Source: an uncultured Lachnospiraceae bacterium
Lineage (GTDB): Bacteria; Bacillota; Clostridia; Lachnospirales; Lachnospiraceae
Length of the DNA stretch: 22,664 bases
Direction of reading: 5' to 3'
Assembly (NCBI GenBank): GCA_900544685.1
Contig: UQWA01000035.1
Coordinates: 1 to 22,664, forward strand
Positions 15,836 through 22,664 of this stretch are shown here, one piece after another. A program made the translations under genes and the position numbers. The notes under the pieces were generated by a model. That model made no database searches, was not told the origin of the DNA, and saw only the letters and a program-made list of their open reading frames with translations. Numbering within the stretch: the stretch's first letter is position 1; every line of letters begins with the position of its first letter.

Positions 15836-17674
15836 TTATTCTACCGTCACACTCTTCGCCAGGTTTCTCGGCTTATCCACATCCAGACCTTTGGCAACAC
15901 TGACATAATATCCCATCAGCTGTAACGGAATGACTGCCAGCGAAGTTGCAAAATGTGCGTCTGTCTTTGGAATGTAGGTTACAAAATCTGCGGTATCTTC
16001 CATGCTGTAGTTGCCGTAACTGGTCACGGCACACAAATATGCGCCACGGCTCTTGCACTCAACCATATTGGACAGTGTCTTTTCATAGAGATCTGACTGC
16101 GTCAGCACTCCGATCACCAGGGTATTATCTTCCAAAAGTGAAATGGTTCCATGTTTCAGTTCTCCTGCTGCATAGGCTTCGGAATGAATATAACTGATCT
16201 CTTTCATCTTCAGACTGCCTTCCAGAGAAATCGCATAATCCAGCCCTCTTCCGATAAAGAAAATATCTTTTGCATTTGCCTGCTTTGCCGCAAACCACTG
16301 GATGCGTTCTTTGTCATCCAGTACTTTTCTGATCTTATCCGGGATTGTCTGCATCTCTGTAATCAGTTCGGTATAGTACTCTTCTGTAATTTCTCCTCTT
16401 GTCAGAGCAAACTGTACTGCCAGACAGTAGGCTGCTATCAGCTGTGTACTGTAAGCCTTGGTGGTTGCCACAGAAATCTCCGGTCCCGCCAGTGTATAAA
16501 ATACATTATCTGCCTCTCTGGCAATGGAAGATCCTACTACATTGACGATTGCCAGAGTACGGATTCCTTTCCTTTTGGCCTCACGCAGTGCAGCCAGGCT
16601 GTCAGCGGTCTCCCCAGACTGACTAATGATAATCACCAGTCCGTTCGGATCCAGAATCGGCTTCCGGTAACGGAATTCAGATGCCAGTTCTACACGAACC
16701 GGAATTCTTGCCAGGTCTTCTATTACATACTGTGCAGCCACACCTACATGATAGGCAGATCCACAGGCTACAATAAAGATCTCCGAGATCTTCTTGATTC
16801 CCTCTTCGTCCAGCTCCAGATCGCTTAAATCAATCTGTCCATCTTTGATAACAGAATTCAGGGTATCCAGTACCGCTCTTGGCTGCTCCTGAATCTCCTT
16901 CATCATGAAATGCTCATATCCTGCTTTTTCCGCAGCTTCTGCATCCCATTTGATCTCTACCAATTCCTTTTCAATCTCGTCACCATCCAGATTATAGAAA
17001 GTAATATGTTCCTTCTGCAGGCGTCCGATTTCCAGATTGCCAATGTAATATACATTTCTGGTATATTTTAAAATTGCCGGCACATCTGAGGCAAGATAAG
17101 TTTCCCCTTCACCCATTCCCAGAATCATCGGGCTGTCTTTTCTTGCCACATAGATCTCTTCCGGATAGTCTTTAAACATTACAGCAAGAGCATAGGATCC
17201 ACGGATACGGATCATGGCATGATTCAGTGCATCTACTGGTGTTCCTACATATTTTTTATAATAATAATCTATCAGCTTAATTGCTACTTCCGTATCCGTA
17301 GAAGAATAAAACTCATATCCTTTACGAGTCAGTTTATCTTTTAGTTCCTGGTAATTTTCAATAATACCATTATGAACGCCGACTACATTTCTATCATCAC
17401 TGCAGTGTGGATGTGCGTTCTCTACAGATGGTTCTCCATGAGTTGCCCATCTGGTATGGCCAATACCACAGTCCCCCAACAATGTCTTTCCATCATTGGT
17501 CTTCTCTGCCAATACCTTCAGTCTTCCTTTTGCCTTCACAATCTCAGGCGCGGCTGTTCCGTTGCGAACAGCCATCCCTGCTGAGTCATATCCACGATAT
17601 TCCAGCTTAGAAAGTCCATCCAGTAATATCGGTGCCGCCTGGCGGTCACCTACATATCCTACTATTCCGCACAT
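15836..17674 (-). CDS. glmS: glutamine-fructose-6-phosphate aminotransferase (isomerizing)
   Basis: The 612-residue enzyme makes glucosamine 6-phosphate from fructose 6-phosphate and glutamine, the entry step to UDP-GlcNAc and cell wall. The N-terminal glutaminase domain begins MCGIVGYVG; the cysteine after the initiator Met is the nucleophile, which fixes the start at 17672-17674 (GGAG upstream) rather than four codons earlier. GIGHTRWATHG and HNGIIENYQEL follow. Two SIS domains carry SQSGETADSLA and TKAYSTQL, and the C-terminus is KPRNLAKSVTVE, as expected. mscL ends only 30 bases upstream, leaving no room for the glmS ribozyme found before many Firmicutes glmS genes; control probably comes from the promoter before mscL. 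Confidence 0.98.
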   Translation of the reverse strand: MCGIVGYVGDRQAAPILLDGLSKLEYRGYDSAGMAVRNGTAAPEIVKAKGRLKVLAEKTNDGKTLLGDCGIGHTRWATHGEPSVENAHPHCSDDRNVVGVHNGIIENYQELKDKLTRKGYEFYSSTDTEVAIKLIDYYYKKYVGTPVDALNHAMIRIRGSYALAVMFKDYPEEIYVARKDSPMILGMGEGETYLASDVPAILKYTRNVYYIGNLEIGRLQKEHITFYNLDGDEIEKELVEIKWDAEAAEKAGYEHFMMKEIQEQPRAVLDTLNSVIKDGQIDLSDLELDEEGIKKISEIFIVACGSAYHVGVAAQYVIEDLARIPVRVELASEFRYRKPILDPNGLVIIISQSGETADSLAALREAKRKGIRTLAIVNVVGSSIAREADNVFYTLAGPEISVATTKAYSTQLIAAYCLAVQFALTRGEITEEYYTELITEMQTIPDKIRKVLDDKERIQWFAAKQANAKDIFFIGRGLDYAISLEGSLKMKEISYIHSEAYAAGELKHGTISLLEDNTLVIGVLTQSDLYEKTLSNMVECKSRGAYLCAVTSYGNYSMEDTADFVTYIPKTDAHFATSLAVIPLQLMGYYVSVAKGLDVDKPRNLAKSVTVE

Positions 17675-17704
17675 ATTGTTCTCCAATCTTCTTCATTTCT
17701 TATC

Positions 17705-18166
17705 TTATGCTTTTTCGTCCAATACAGAAGTACAATGCGGGCAGCGGCTTGCTTTAATGGATATCTCACTCTGACAAAACGGGCAGATCTTGGTAACTGG
17801 TTCTTCTTCTTTCTTATCCTTGTGTCTGCCTTCTGCCAGACGATTCATTCCCTTTACCATCATAAAAATCACAAATGCAATAATCAGGAAATTCAATACT
17901 GCTGTAATAAAATTTCCATATGCAAATACAGCCACACCAGCTGCCTGTGCTTCTGCCAGTGTTGCGCATTTTTCACCACTGAGCTGAATAAACAGATTGG
18001 AAAAATCCAGTCCACCGGTTATCAGTCCGATCAACGGCATAATCACATCATTTACTAATGAATTAATGATTGCCTGAAAAGCACCACCGATAATAACACC
18101 GACAGCCAGATCCATCACGTTGCCACGCATAATAAATTTTTTAAATTCTTCTATAAAGTTCTTCAT
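17705..18166 (-). CDS. mscL: large-conductance mechanosensitive channel with C-terminal zinc ribbon
   Basis: The 153-residue channel opens under membrane tension to release solutes during osmotic down-shock. The N-terminal helix and TM1 are canonical (FKKFIMRGNVMDLAVGVIIG, about residues 8-28); TM2 is about 86-106 (FITAVLNFLIIAFVIFMMVK). In place of the usual ending it carries a charged linker (KDKKEEEP) and a four-cysteine zinc ribbon (C128-x2-C131, C142-x2-C145). The start has AAGGGATTGGGAAG before it. It leads an operon with glmS, driven by the consensus promoter at 18206-18234. Pairing a tension valve with the first committed wall-precursor enzyme fits envelope maintenance (inference). 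Confidence 0.97.
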   Translation of the reverse strand: MKNFIEEFKKFIMRGNVMDLAVGVIIGGAFQAIINSLVNDVIMPLIGLITGGLDFSNLFIQLSGEKCATLAEAQAAGVAVFAYGNFITAVLNFLIIAFVIFMMVKGMNRLAEGRHKDKKEEEPVTKICPFCQSEISIKASRCPHCTSVLDEKA

Positions 18167-18205
18167 CTTCCCAATCCCTTGTATGTTTTCGCATCACCGT
18201 CAAAT

Positions 18206-18234
18206 ATTATAAACTTGACACTCTTTACTGTCAA
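18206..18234 (-). promoter_or_regulatory. perfect-consensus promoter of mscL-glmS
   Basis: On the minus strand TTGACA (18234-18229), exactly 17 bp, then TATAAT (18211-18206), about 40 bases before the mscL ATG. This is a full match to the SigA consensus. A second TTGACA, on the plus strand (18215-18220), forms an inverted repeat with the -35 box across an 8-bp gap and could be an operator. Confidence 0.85.
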
Positions 18235-18280
18235 TCTGCGAATGATCGTCAAATTCTTCCTGTTTTCGTCACAGACTTTA

Positions 18281-19438
18281 TTATTTTCGAATCTCCAAAA
18301 GCTTCTGTTTTAATTCATTTTCCATTTTTACCATATCTGCTTCTGCCTGAAGACGCTTCTGGCGGCCTTCACTCTGAATCTGTAATACTTCATCAAAGGT
18401 CTTCACAAGTTCTGCATTCGTCTGTGTCAGTGTCTCGATATCCACAATTCCTCTCTCTGATGCCTTCGCCGTAGAAACGGTTGCCTCGTGAAGCGCATTT
18501 GCGTTTTTCTTCAATAGCTCATTCGTCATATCTGTAACAGCATTCTGTGCTTTGGCAGCCCGCTGTGCATGTTCCAGCCCAAGTGCAATGACCATCTGAT
18601 TCTTCCACAGTGGAATTGTATTTACCAGTGTAGACTGAATCTTTTCCACCATCATGGTGTTATTGTTCTGAATCAGGCGGATCTGCGGTGCTGTCTGCAT
18701 GGAGATCATACGACTCAGTTCCAGATCATGCAGTTTCTTTTCAAACCGGTCACAGTAGCTGGCAAGATCCTTTGCTTCCTGCGCCAGCACCTGGTCATCT
18801 CCTGCCTGCGCTTTCTCCATCAACTCTTTTAACCGGGTATTTCTTACTTCTTCCAGCTTCTGCTTTCCTGCTGCGATATACATGGACAGTTCCTTATAAT
18901 AAGTCAGATTCAGGTCGTACATCTGATCCAGCATAGCAGTATCTTTTAACAGACGTACCTGATGTTCTTCCAGCGCATCACAGATCTTGTCCACATTCAC
19001 AGCGGTCTTATCATATTTTGCTTTCATGGTCTCCAGCTTATTCTCACCCTTGTGAAACAGTCCAAGAAATCCCTTCTTCTCATTATCCACATCAAAATTC
19101 TTTAGTTCAGCTACCACATCGGTCAGCATGTTGCCGACTTCTCCCAGATCCTGGGATTTTACGTTCTCCAGTGCTTTTTCGGAGAAATCTGCCAGCTTCT
19201 GCTGCGCACCGGCACCATACTGGAGAATCATATTGCTGTCAGAAATATTGATTTGCTGTGCAAATGCCTGAATCTGCTGCTGTTCCTCCGGTGTAAAACG
19301 GGATTCTTCCTCCATTTTCTCTTTTACTTCTTCCACTGCCTGTTCTTCTGTCTTCTGTGGCAGTTTCTCCTTCTCCGTAAATGGGGTCAATGTCAGTGTC
19401 GGCGCTGCTCCTGCCAGTTTTTCAAATTCATCACTCAT
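18281..19438 (-). CDS. TelA/YaaN family protein (toxic anion resistance)
   Basis: The 385-residue cytoplasmic, largely coiled-coil protein belongs to the TelA (toxic anion/tellurite resistance) family. Family-like segments include ISDSNMILQYGAGAQQKLADFSE near residues 65-87, GLFHKGENKLETMKAKYDKT, RLLKDTAMLDQMYDLNLTYY and QIRLIQNNNTMMVEKIQSTL, with KNQMVIALGLEHAQ near the end. The N-terminal 50 residues are acidic and low-complexity. The family is named from tellurite tolerance, but its cellular function is poorly known. It lies 80 bases after the xpaC-type gene, the same pairing known from Bacillus subtilis (xpaC-yaaN). The ATG follows AAAAAGGAG. No terminator is visible after its stop. Confidence 0.93.
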   Translation of the reverse strand: MSDEFEKLAGAAPTLTLTPFTEKEKLPQKTEEQAVEEVKEKMEEESRFTPEEQQQIQAFAQQINISDSNMILQYGAGAQQKLADFSEKALENVKSQDLGEVGNMLTDVVAELKNFDVDNEKKGFLGLFHKGENKLETMKAKYDKTAVNVDKICDALEEHQVRLLKDTAMLDQMYDLNLTYYKELSMYIAAGKQKLEEVRNTRLKELMEKAQAGDDQVLAQEAKDLASYCDRFEKKLHDLELSRMISMQTAPQIRLIQNNNTMMVEKIQSTLVNTIPLWKNQMVIALGLEHAQRAAKAQNAVTDMTNELLKKNANALHEATVSTAKASERGIVDIETLTQTNAELVKTFDEVLQIQSEGRQKRLQAEADMVKMENELKQKLLEIRK

Positions 19439-19477
19439 CTCTCTTCTCCTTTTTGCTGCTTGATTTTACTATTATTC

Positions 19478-19493
19478 GTGCCACAGCCGGCAC
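19478..19493 (-). other. short hairpin between xpaC and telA genes
   Basis: GTGCC (19478-19482) pairs with GGCAC (19489-19493) around a 6-base loop in the 80-base gap between the two genes. No T-tract follows, so it is unlikely to terminate; it may affect processing or relative expression, or be chance. Confidence 0.3.
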
Positions 19494-19518
19494 TGATTTT
19501 ATTACTGCATCTGCTGTG

Positions 19519-20790
19519 TTACTTTACCCCCTTCATGGCATTTTTGATCTCTTCCCCTGTCAGTCCTTCCTGTGCCAGCAATGTATGCAGCACAGAGATA
19601 TCTGCAGTAATATCCATGGAAGTATCCTGATACAGGTTATCAAATAATTTTGCAAACGCCAGATTCAGGGTATCCAATGTAGCTTCAATCTCTTTTTTTG
19701 ATTTTGCAATATTAGTCAGTTGAGCCGGATGTTGTCTTTCCAGTTCTTCTTCCGTCAGCTTCTCATAGGAATCCAGCAGTTTTATTGTCGTCGGCAGATA
19801 ATACTTCATCAGCTTCTTAGTATCATCCGCACATTCCGGATGTATCTTTACATAATCAAAAATTTTCCTGGTAACTGCTTCCAGATCATATAATTTTCTG
19901 GATACTGCTTCATCACTGATGACATCGTTACTTTTCCGGATCTTCTGGATATATGCATTGCCGTCTGCAATCAGTTTTCTCACTTCCGGCGGCAGTTCCT
20001 GCGTTTCCTTCTGCAGCTTTTCCTGTTCTTCTTTTTCTTTATTCTGCTGCTCCAATATTCGATTCTTCTCCTGTAAAAAAGTCTGATAGCCCTGATCTGT
20101 CACATACAATGTCTTTGTTTCCTGGTCCAGATGTCCCTGTAAAAACATATTCTTCTGCAGCATATCCTGAATATCTTTCAAAACATCCTTCTCACTTCTT
20201 CCACTGGCAGATGACAGTTCTTCTATAGAAATATGGTCTCGTTTATCGATCTTTTTCACATAGTTTTTAAACTTACGGATCTGCTTCAGGGTACCACTGC
20301 CCTTTATACTCATGACACCAAAACCAACTGCTCCAATAAGCAAAATCACTTCTGGAACCATCAGTGATACGCCTGTGATCTTACTGGCAATCGCAAGAGT
20401 CAGAAGACCTGCTGCGCATCCCAGAATTCCTGCAAGCCCTAAAGTAAACAGAAAATATCCCTTCAGGCGTCCACTTCCGCCAGGTGAATAAAGCCCCTGT
20501 TCTGCCACTGCAGTGGATGTCTGTTTCTTCTGCACGGCTTTTGATGATCCCATCCATGGATTCTGTGCAGCTTCCATCTTATGCTGCGCATTTTTCATAT
20601 AATCCGGTCTGCGGTCAGGCTGTAGCTCATCCACCACAGAAGTATACACCGTATCTGCCACTGTATTGGCTATCTGGCTGACCGAATTCTGTATCGTTGT
20701 ACTTAACTGGCTGAAATCCTGACTGTCTATGGCATTCTGCACCATATCACTGATTTCACTGCCAAGATTGCTGTATTTTGAATCTGACAT
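19519..20790 (-). CDS. XpaC-family membrane-associated protein
   Basis: The 423-residue protein is like XpaC, named for hydrolysis of 5-bromo-4-chloroindolyl phosphate, though the family has no proven enzyme activity. Layout: soluble helical N-terminus (1-105), two membrane segments (about 110-136 and 142-162, SGRLKGYFLFTLGLAGILGC and VPEVILLIGAVGFGVM), and a possible winged-helix-like part (ISIEELSSASGRSEKDVLKD). A glutamine/glutamate coiled coil follows (EQQNKEKEEQEKLQKE, about 243-258), then the helical XpaC core (YIQKIRKSNDVI onward) typical of the family. It is the first gene of a pair with the TelA-type protein and has its own promoter. The pair probably acts together at the membrane; the phosphatase name should not be taken as function. 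Confidence 0.88.
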   Translation of the reverse strand: MSDSKYSNLGSEISDMVQNAIDSQDFSQLSTTIQNSVSQIANTVADTVYTSVVDELQPDRRPDYMKNAQHKMEAAQNPWMGSSKAVQKKQTSTAVAEQGLYSPGGSGRLKGYFLFTLGLAGILGCAAGLLTLAIASKITGVSLMVPEVILLIGAVGFGVMSIKGSGTLKQIRKFKNYVKKIDKRDHISIEELSSASGRSEKDVLKDIQDMLQKNMFLQGHLDQETKTLYVTDQGYQTFLQEKNRILEQQNKEKEEQEKLQKETQELPPEVRKLIADGNAYIQKIRKSNDVISDEAVSRKLYDLEAVTRKIFDYVKIHPECADDTKKLMKYYLPTTIKLLDSYEKLTEEELERQHPAQLTNIAKSKKEIEATLDTLNLAFAKLFDNLYQDTSMDITADISVLHTLLAQEGLTGEEIKNAMKGVK

Positions 20791-20826
20791 GTTTTCCCGC
20801 CTTTTCTTTTTATTCCTTTATTCTCA

Positions 20827-20855
20827 AGTATATCGCAAAACTGAATATCTTTCAA
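20827..20855 (-). promoter_or_regulatory. promoter of the xpaC-telA pair
   Basis: On the minus strand TTGAAA (20855-20850), 17 bp, TATACT (20832-20827), about 36 bases before the ATG at 20790. A strong SigA-type match. Confidence 0.75.
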
Positions 20856-20956
20856 GAATTCAACGCCTGACAGGTCACACAGATATCTAAAATTTCCATT
20901 AATAATTATTTATCCCTTGCATTTCTTTTCGAAAAGTAATATTATTTGTATACGAT

Positions 20957-20985
20957 GTAACATAGTTTTTAATACTACATATAAT
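20957..20985 (+). promoter_or_regulatory. promoter of the hemolysin III-family gene
   Basis: TATAAT (20980-20985) with a weak -35 (GTAACA, 20957-20962) 17 bp upstream. It lies about 28 bases before the ATG at 21013, and the ribosome site AGGAGGT falls between them. Confidence 0.5.
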
Positions 20986-21012
20986 GGTTTTCGATATTCA
21001 GGAGGTACTATT

Positions 21013-21717
21013 ATGAAAAATGCGACTGTAAATACTATCGGACATCCGGTTTCCCAGACTCCGATACGCAAAATGACAATCAAGGATCCCGGCAGTTCCA
21101 TTACCCATTTTATCGGTCTGATCATGGCGGCTCTTGGAACCGCACCGCTGATCGTTCGGGCAGGCAGACACGACAGTCCAATTTATATGTTTTCCATGGC
21201 AGTCTTCATGGCAAGTATGATCCTTCTTTATGCTGCCAGTACCACTTACCATACTTTTGATATTTCACCCTCTGTCAACAAATTATTGAAAAAAGTGGAT
21301 CATATGATGATATCTGTCCTGATTGCCGGCAGCTATACTCCGGTGTGTCTTCTGGTTTTAAATAGACGCCTGGGACTGATTCTTCTGGCAATCGTCTGGG
21401 GACTGGCCATTACTGGTATTTTGATTAAAGCATTCTGGATCTATTGTCCAAAATGGTTTTCCTCTATACTATATATTGGTATGGGATGGACCTGCATTCT
21501 GGCATTCGGGCCGATCGTCCACTCCCTGACACCAGGTGCATTTTTCTGGCTTCTGACCGGAGGCATTATCTATACTATTGGAGGTGTGATCTATGCACTG
21601 AAACTGCCGCTCTTTAATTCGAAGCATCCGTATTTCGGATCACATGAGATTTTCCATCTGTTTGTGATGGGCGGAAGCCTGTGTCATTACATTTTTATGT
21701 TCTGTTATTTAGCATAA
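21013..21717 (+). CDS. hemolysin III / PAQR family membrane protein
   Basis: The 234-residue integral membrane protein has seven predicted hydrophobic segments. The family's metal-site residues are present: STTYH with H80, VDH (D96-H97), and HEIFH near the end (H211, H215) plus H225 in LCHY. DPGSSITHFIGL near residue 25 matches the family N-terminus. Bacterial members are called hemolysin III or YqfA/TrhA; haemolysis is not their general role, and membrane-homeostasis or hydrolase functions are proposed for PAQR proteins. The ATG at 21013 is chosen for AGGAGGT six bases upstream; an in-frame ATG 32 codons earlier has none and would precede the -10 box. It stands alone on the plus strand and is followed by strong hairpins. 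Confidence 0.95.
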   Translation: MKNATVNTIGHPVSQTPIRKMTIKDPGSSITHFIGLIMAALGTAPLIVRAGRHDSPIYMFSMAVFMASMILLYAASTTYHTFDISPSVNKLLKKVDHMMISVLIAGSYTPVCLLVLNRRLGLILLAIVWGLAITGILIKAFWIYCPKWFSSILYIGMGWTCILAFGPIVHSLTPGAFFWLLTGGIIYTIGGVIYALKLPLFNSKHPYFGSHEIFHLFVMGGSLCHYIFMFCYLA

Positions 21718-21733
21718 TACACACTGGATTACA

Positions 21734-21794
21734 GAGATGCGCGTCATGCAATGCATGACGCGCATCTCGCAGCAAGAATGCCTCGGCATTCTTG
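21734..21794 (+). terminator. tandem hairpins, one a 35-nt palindrome
   Basis: The first hairpin has perfect 17-base arms (21734-21750 and 21752-21768) around a single A. The second has perfect 10-base arms (21773-21782 and 21785-21794) around TC, followed by AATTTTCTTT. The second with its T-rich tail is a plausible intrinsic terminator for the hemolysin III gene. The first is much longer than termination requires. Confidence 0.65.
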
Positions 21795-21812
21795 AATTTT
21801 CTTTAGAATTAC

Positions 21813-21841
21813 TACACAATTCAAGTAGAATAACGTATAAT
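21813..21841 (+). promoter_or_regulatory. promoter candidate for the GIY-YIG gene
   Basis: TATAAT (21836-21841) with a weak -35 (TACACA, 21813-21818) at 17 bp. The implied leader is long, about 120 bases, and holds a short repeated ATCTGATTCT motif and a small CAGAC/GTCTG pairing but no recognised riboswitch. Confidence 0.4.
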
Positions 21842-21970
21842 AGATCAGACATCAAAATTGCAATCGTCTGTTTCCCACATGCTTTATTCAGAATCTGATT
21901 CTCTATCTGATTCTTCTATTAATGTACCGCAACACCGATTGCTTAATCTGATAAATTTCGGGAGTCTGCT

Positions 21971-22237
21971 ATGAACTATACTTATATTGTAAAATGCAGC
22001 GATGGTACTTATTATACCGGCTGGACCAATAATCTGGAAAAACGTATTCAATCACATAATTCAGGGACGGGTGCCAAGTACACCCGTCCCCGTCTTCCGG
22101 TTACCCTCGTTTACTATGAAGCTTTTGCTACCAAACAGGAAGCCATGCGCCGTGAATACGCGATTAAACAATTATCTCATCAACAAAAACTCGCTCTTAT
22201 TCTTACATCTCATACTGATCATTCCGCCAGTCAATAA
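21971..22237 (+). CDS. small GIY-YIG nuclease-superfamily protein (UPF0213 type)
   Basis: The 88-residue product is a single GIY-YIG domain of the short YhbQ/YazA kind. The GIY strand appears as YTYIVKC and the YIG strand as YYTGWTNN. Also visible are the catalytic-type arginine R25 (LEKRIQSHNSG), H29, and the conserved glutamate E62 with K66 (RREYAIKQLS). Family members are small cytoplasmic proteins, proposed DNA-acting, with unsettled roles. The start follows GGGAG at a suitable distance. It converges on the tRNA cluster terminator. Confidence 0.93.
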   Translation: MNYTYIVKCSDGTYYTGWTNNLEKRIQSHNSGTGAKYTRPRLPVTLVYYEAFATKQEAMRREYAIKQLSHQQKLALILTSHTDHSASQ

Positions 22238-22258
22238 ATTAATTATAAATATTGTCGT

Positions 22259-22288
22259 AAAAAAAGAACCCGAATATTCTTCGAGTTC
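22259..22288 (-). terminator. intrinsic terminator of the tRNA cluster
   Basis: On the minus strand a 9-bp stem (22288-22280 with 22274-22266, one G-T pair, 5-base loop) is followed by seven T residues (22265-22259). It lies 8 bases after tRNA-Cys. Confidence 0.9.
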
Positions 22289-22295
22289 ACATAAA

Positions 22296-22367
22296 AGGCG
22301 CAGACCGGATTTGAACCGGTGGATACTGGTGTTGCAGACCATTGCCTTACCACTTGGCTACTGCGCC
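22296..22367 (-). tRNA. tRNA-Cys (GCA)
   Basis: The 72-nt cloverleaf has acceptor stem GGCGCAG/CTGCGCC, anticodon loop with GCA, a T-arm containing GGTTCAAATCC, and discriminator T. CCA is not encoded. It is the last gene of the minus-strand tRNA run. Confidence 0.97.
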
Positions 22368-22425
22368 GTAACAAATATATTATAGCAGGTATTGCTATGT
22401 TTGTCAATCTATTTTCATAGATTAA

Positions 22426-22497
22426 TGACTCCAAGGGGATTTGAACCCCTGTTACCGCCGTGAAAGGGCGGTGTCTTAACCGCTTGACCATGGAGCC
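22426..22497 (-). tRNA. tRNA-Glu (TTC)
   Basis: The 72-nt cloverleaf has acceptor GGCTCCA/TGGAGTC (one G-T pair), anticodon TTC in CCTTTCACG, a T-arm with GGTTCAAATCC, and discriminator A. CCA is not encoded. It lies between the Asn and Cys tRNAs. Confidence 0.97.
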
Positions 22498-22528
22498 TGA
22501 TATTTACATATTCCTCTGCTTAAAAAAG

Positions 22529-22600
22529 CTCCCCGAGTTGGGCTCGAACCAACAACCCCTCGGTTAACAGCCGAGTGCTCTACCATTGAGCTATCGAGGA
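22529..22600 (-). tRNA. tRNA-Asn (GTT)
   Basis: The 72-nt cloverleaf has acceptor TCCTCGA/TCGGGGA (one G-T pair), anticodon GTT in CTGTTAA, T-loop TTCGAGC, and discriminator G. CCA is not encoded. It is the first tRNA of the cluster inside the window. Confidence 0.97.
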
Positions 22601-22664
22601 ATATGAAGTTTGTACCTTCAAAACCGCATACGGTAAATACTTTTCATCCGTGTTTCCCAAACCA
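22601..22664 (-). other. spacer upstream of the tRNA cluster at the window edge
   Basis: No gene or promoter is recognisable in these 64 bases. On the minus strand the segment GCGGTTTTGAAGGTAC resembles spacers seen in rRNA/tRNA operons of Firmicutes, so the cluster may belong to a larger stable-RNA operon beyond the window. This is inference from resemblance only. Confidence 0.25.

Noticed and set aside
17675..17704. Expected glmS ribozyme upstream of glmS
   Set aside because: Only 30 bases separate mscL and glmS, far too short for the ribozyme, and no matching core is seen.
19474..19483. Third copy of the 10-mer ATTCGTGCCA (reverse of TGGCACGAAT) upstream of the TelA-type gene
   Set aside because: A single copy without a 20-bp partner, lying inside a small hairpin; likely chance.
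20917..21012. Longer N-terminus for the hemolysin III-family gene
   Set aside because: The extension starts upstream of the -10 box and has no ribosome site; the ATG at 21013 has AGGAGGT.
22243..22491. Open frame of 82 codons over the tRNA region
   Set aside because: It runs through two tRNA genes and their terminator and is not a protein gene.

Overview
The window looks like chromosomal DNA from a low-to-moderate GC member of the Bacillota, most likely class Clostridia and probably family Lachnospiraceae. This is inferred from strong AGGAGG-type ribosome binding sites, a Firmicutes-type TopB, an XpaC/TelA pair, an AgrA/AgrC-like LytTR two-component system, a DUF1703-type AAA ATPase and tRNA genes without an encoded CCA. 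No phage, insertion sequence, CRISPR array or rRNA gene is visible. Gene density is high, and no stretch longer than about 260 bases lacks a gene.

Left part (1-4920): a divergent signalling locus. On the plus strand a LytTR response regulator (2729-3451) overlaps by one base a membrane GHKL histidine kinase (3451-4785). Diverging on the minus strand is an operon of a receiver-only protein that has lost its phospho-aspartate (2163-2537) and a secreted propeller-like protein of 682 residues (81-2129). Two identical 10-bp direct repeats, 20 bp apart, sit next to the -35 box of the minus promoter and are the best candidate binding site for the regulator.

Middle-left (4955-8547): an AAA ATPase/PDDEXK-nuclease family gene whose conserved N-terminus has no ordinary start codon and whose promoter is abutted by a 14-bp direct repeat with a 21-bp period. 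It is followed by two tandem paralogous genes for secreted, lysine-rich proteins, each with its own promoter region.

Middle (8642-20790, all minus strand): a housekeeping block. topB, an M18 aminopeptidase gene, a 1-phosphofructokinase-type pfkB gene and a yitT-family gene are tightly packed and look like one operon. Upstream of them lie mscL, glmS, a single-domain RelA/SpoT-type alarmone synthetase gene and two small overlapping genes of unknown function. A perfect-consensus promoter precedes mscL. Furthest upstream is an xpaC-telA pair with its own good promoter.

Right part (20917-22664): a plus-strand hemolysin III/PAQR-family membrane protein gene followed by a striking 35-nt palindrome plus a second hairpin, a small GIY-YIG protein gene, and a minus-strand tRNA cluster (Asn, Glu, Cys, in transcription order) ending in a clear intrinsic terminator. 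The cluster probably continues beyond the window edge.

The least explained parts are the LytTR locus with its degenerate receiver and secreted partner, the alarmone synthetase with two translationally linked unknown genes, and the ATPase gene lacking a normal start codon.
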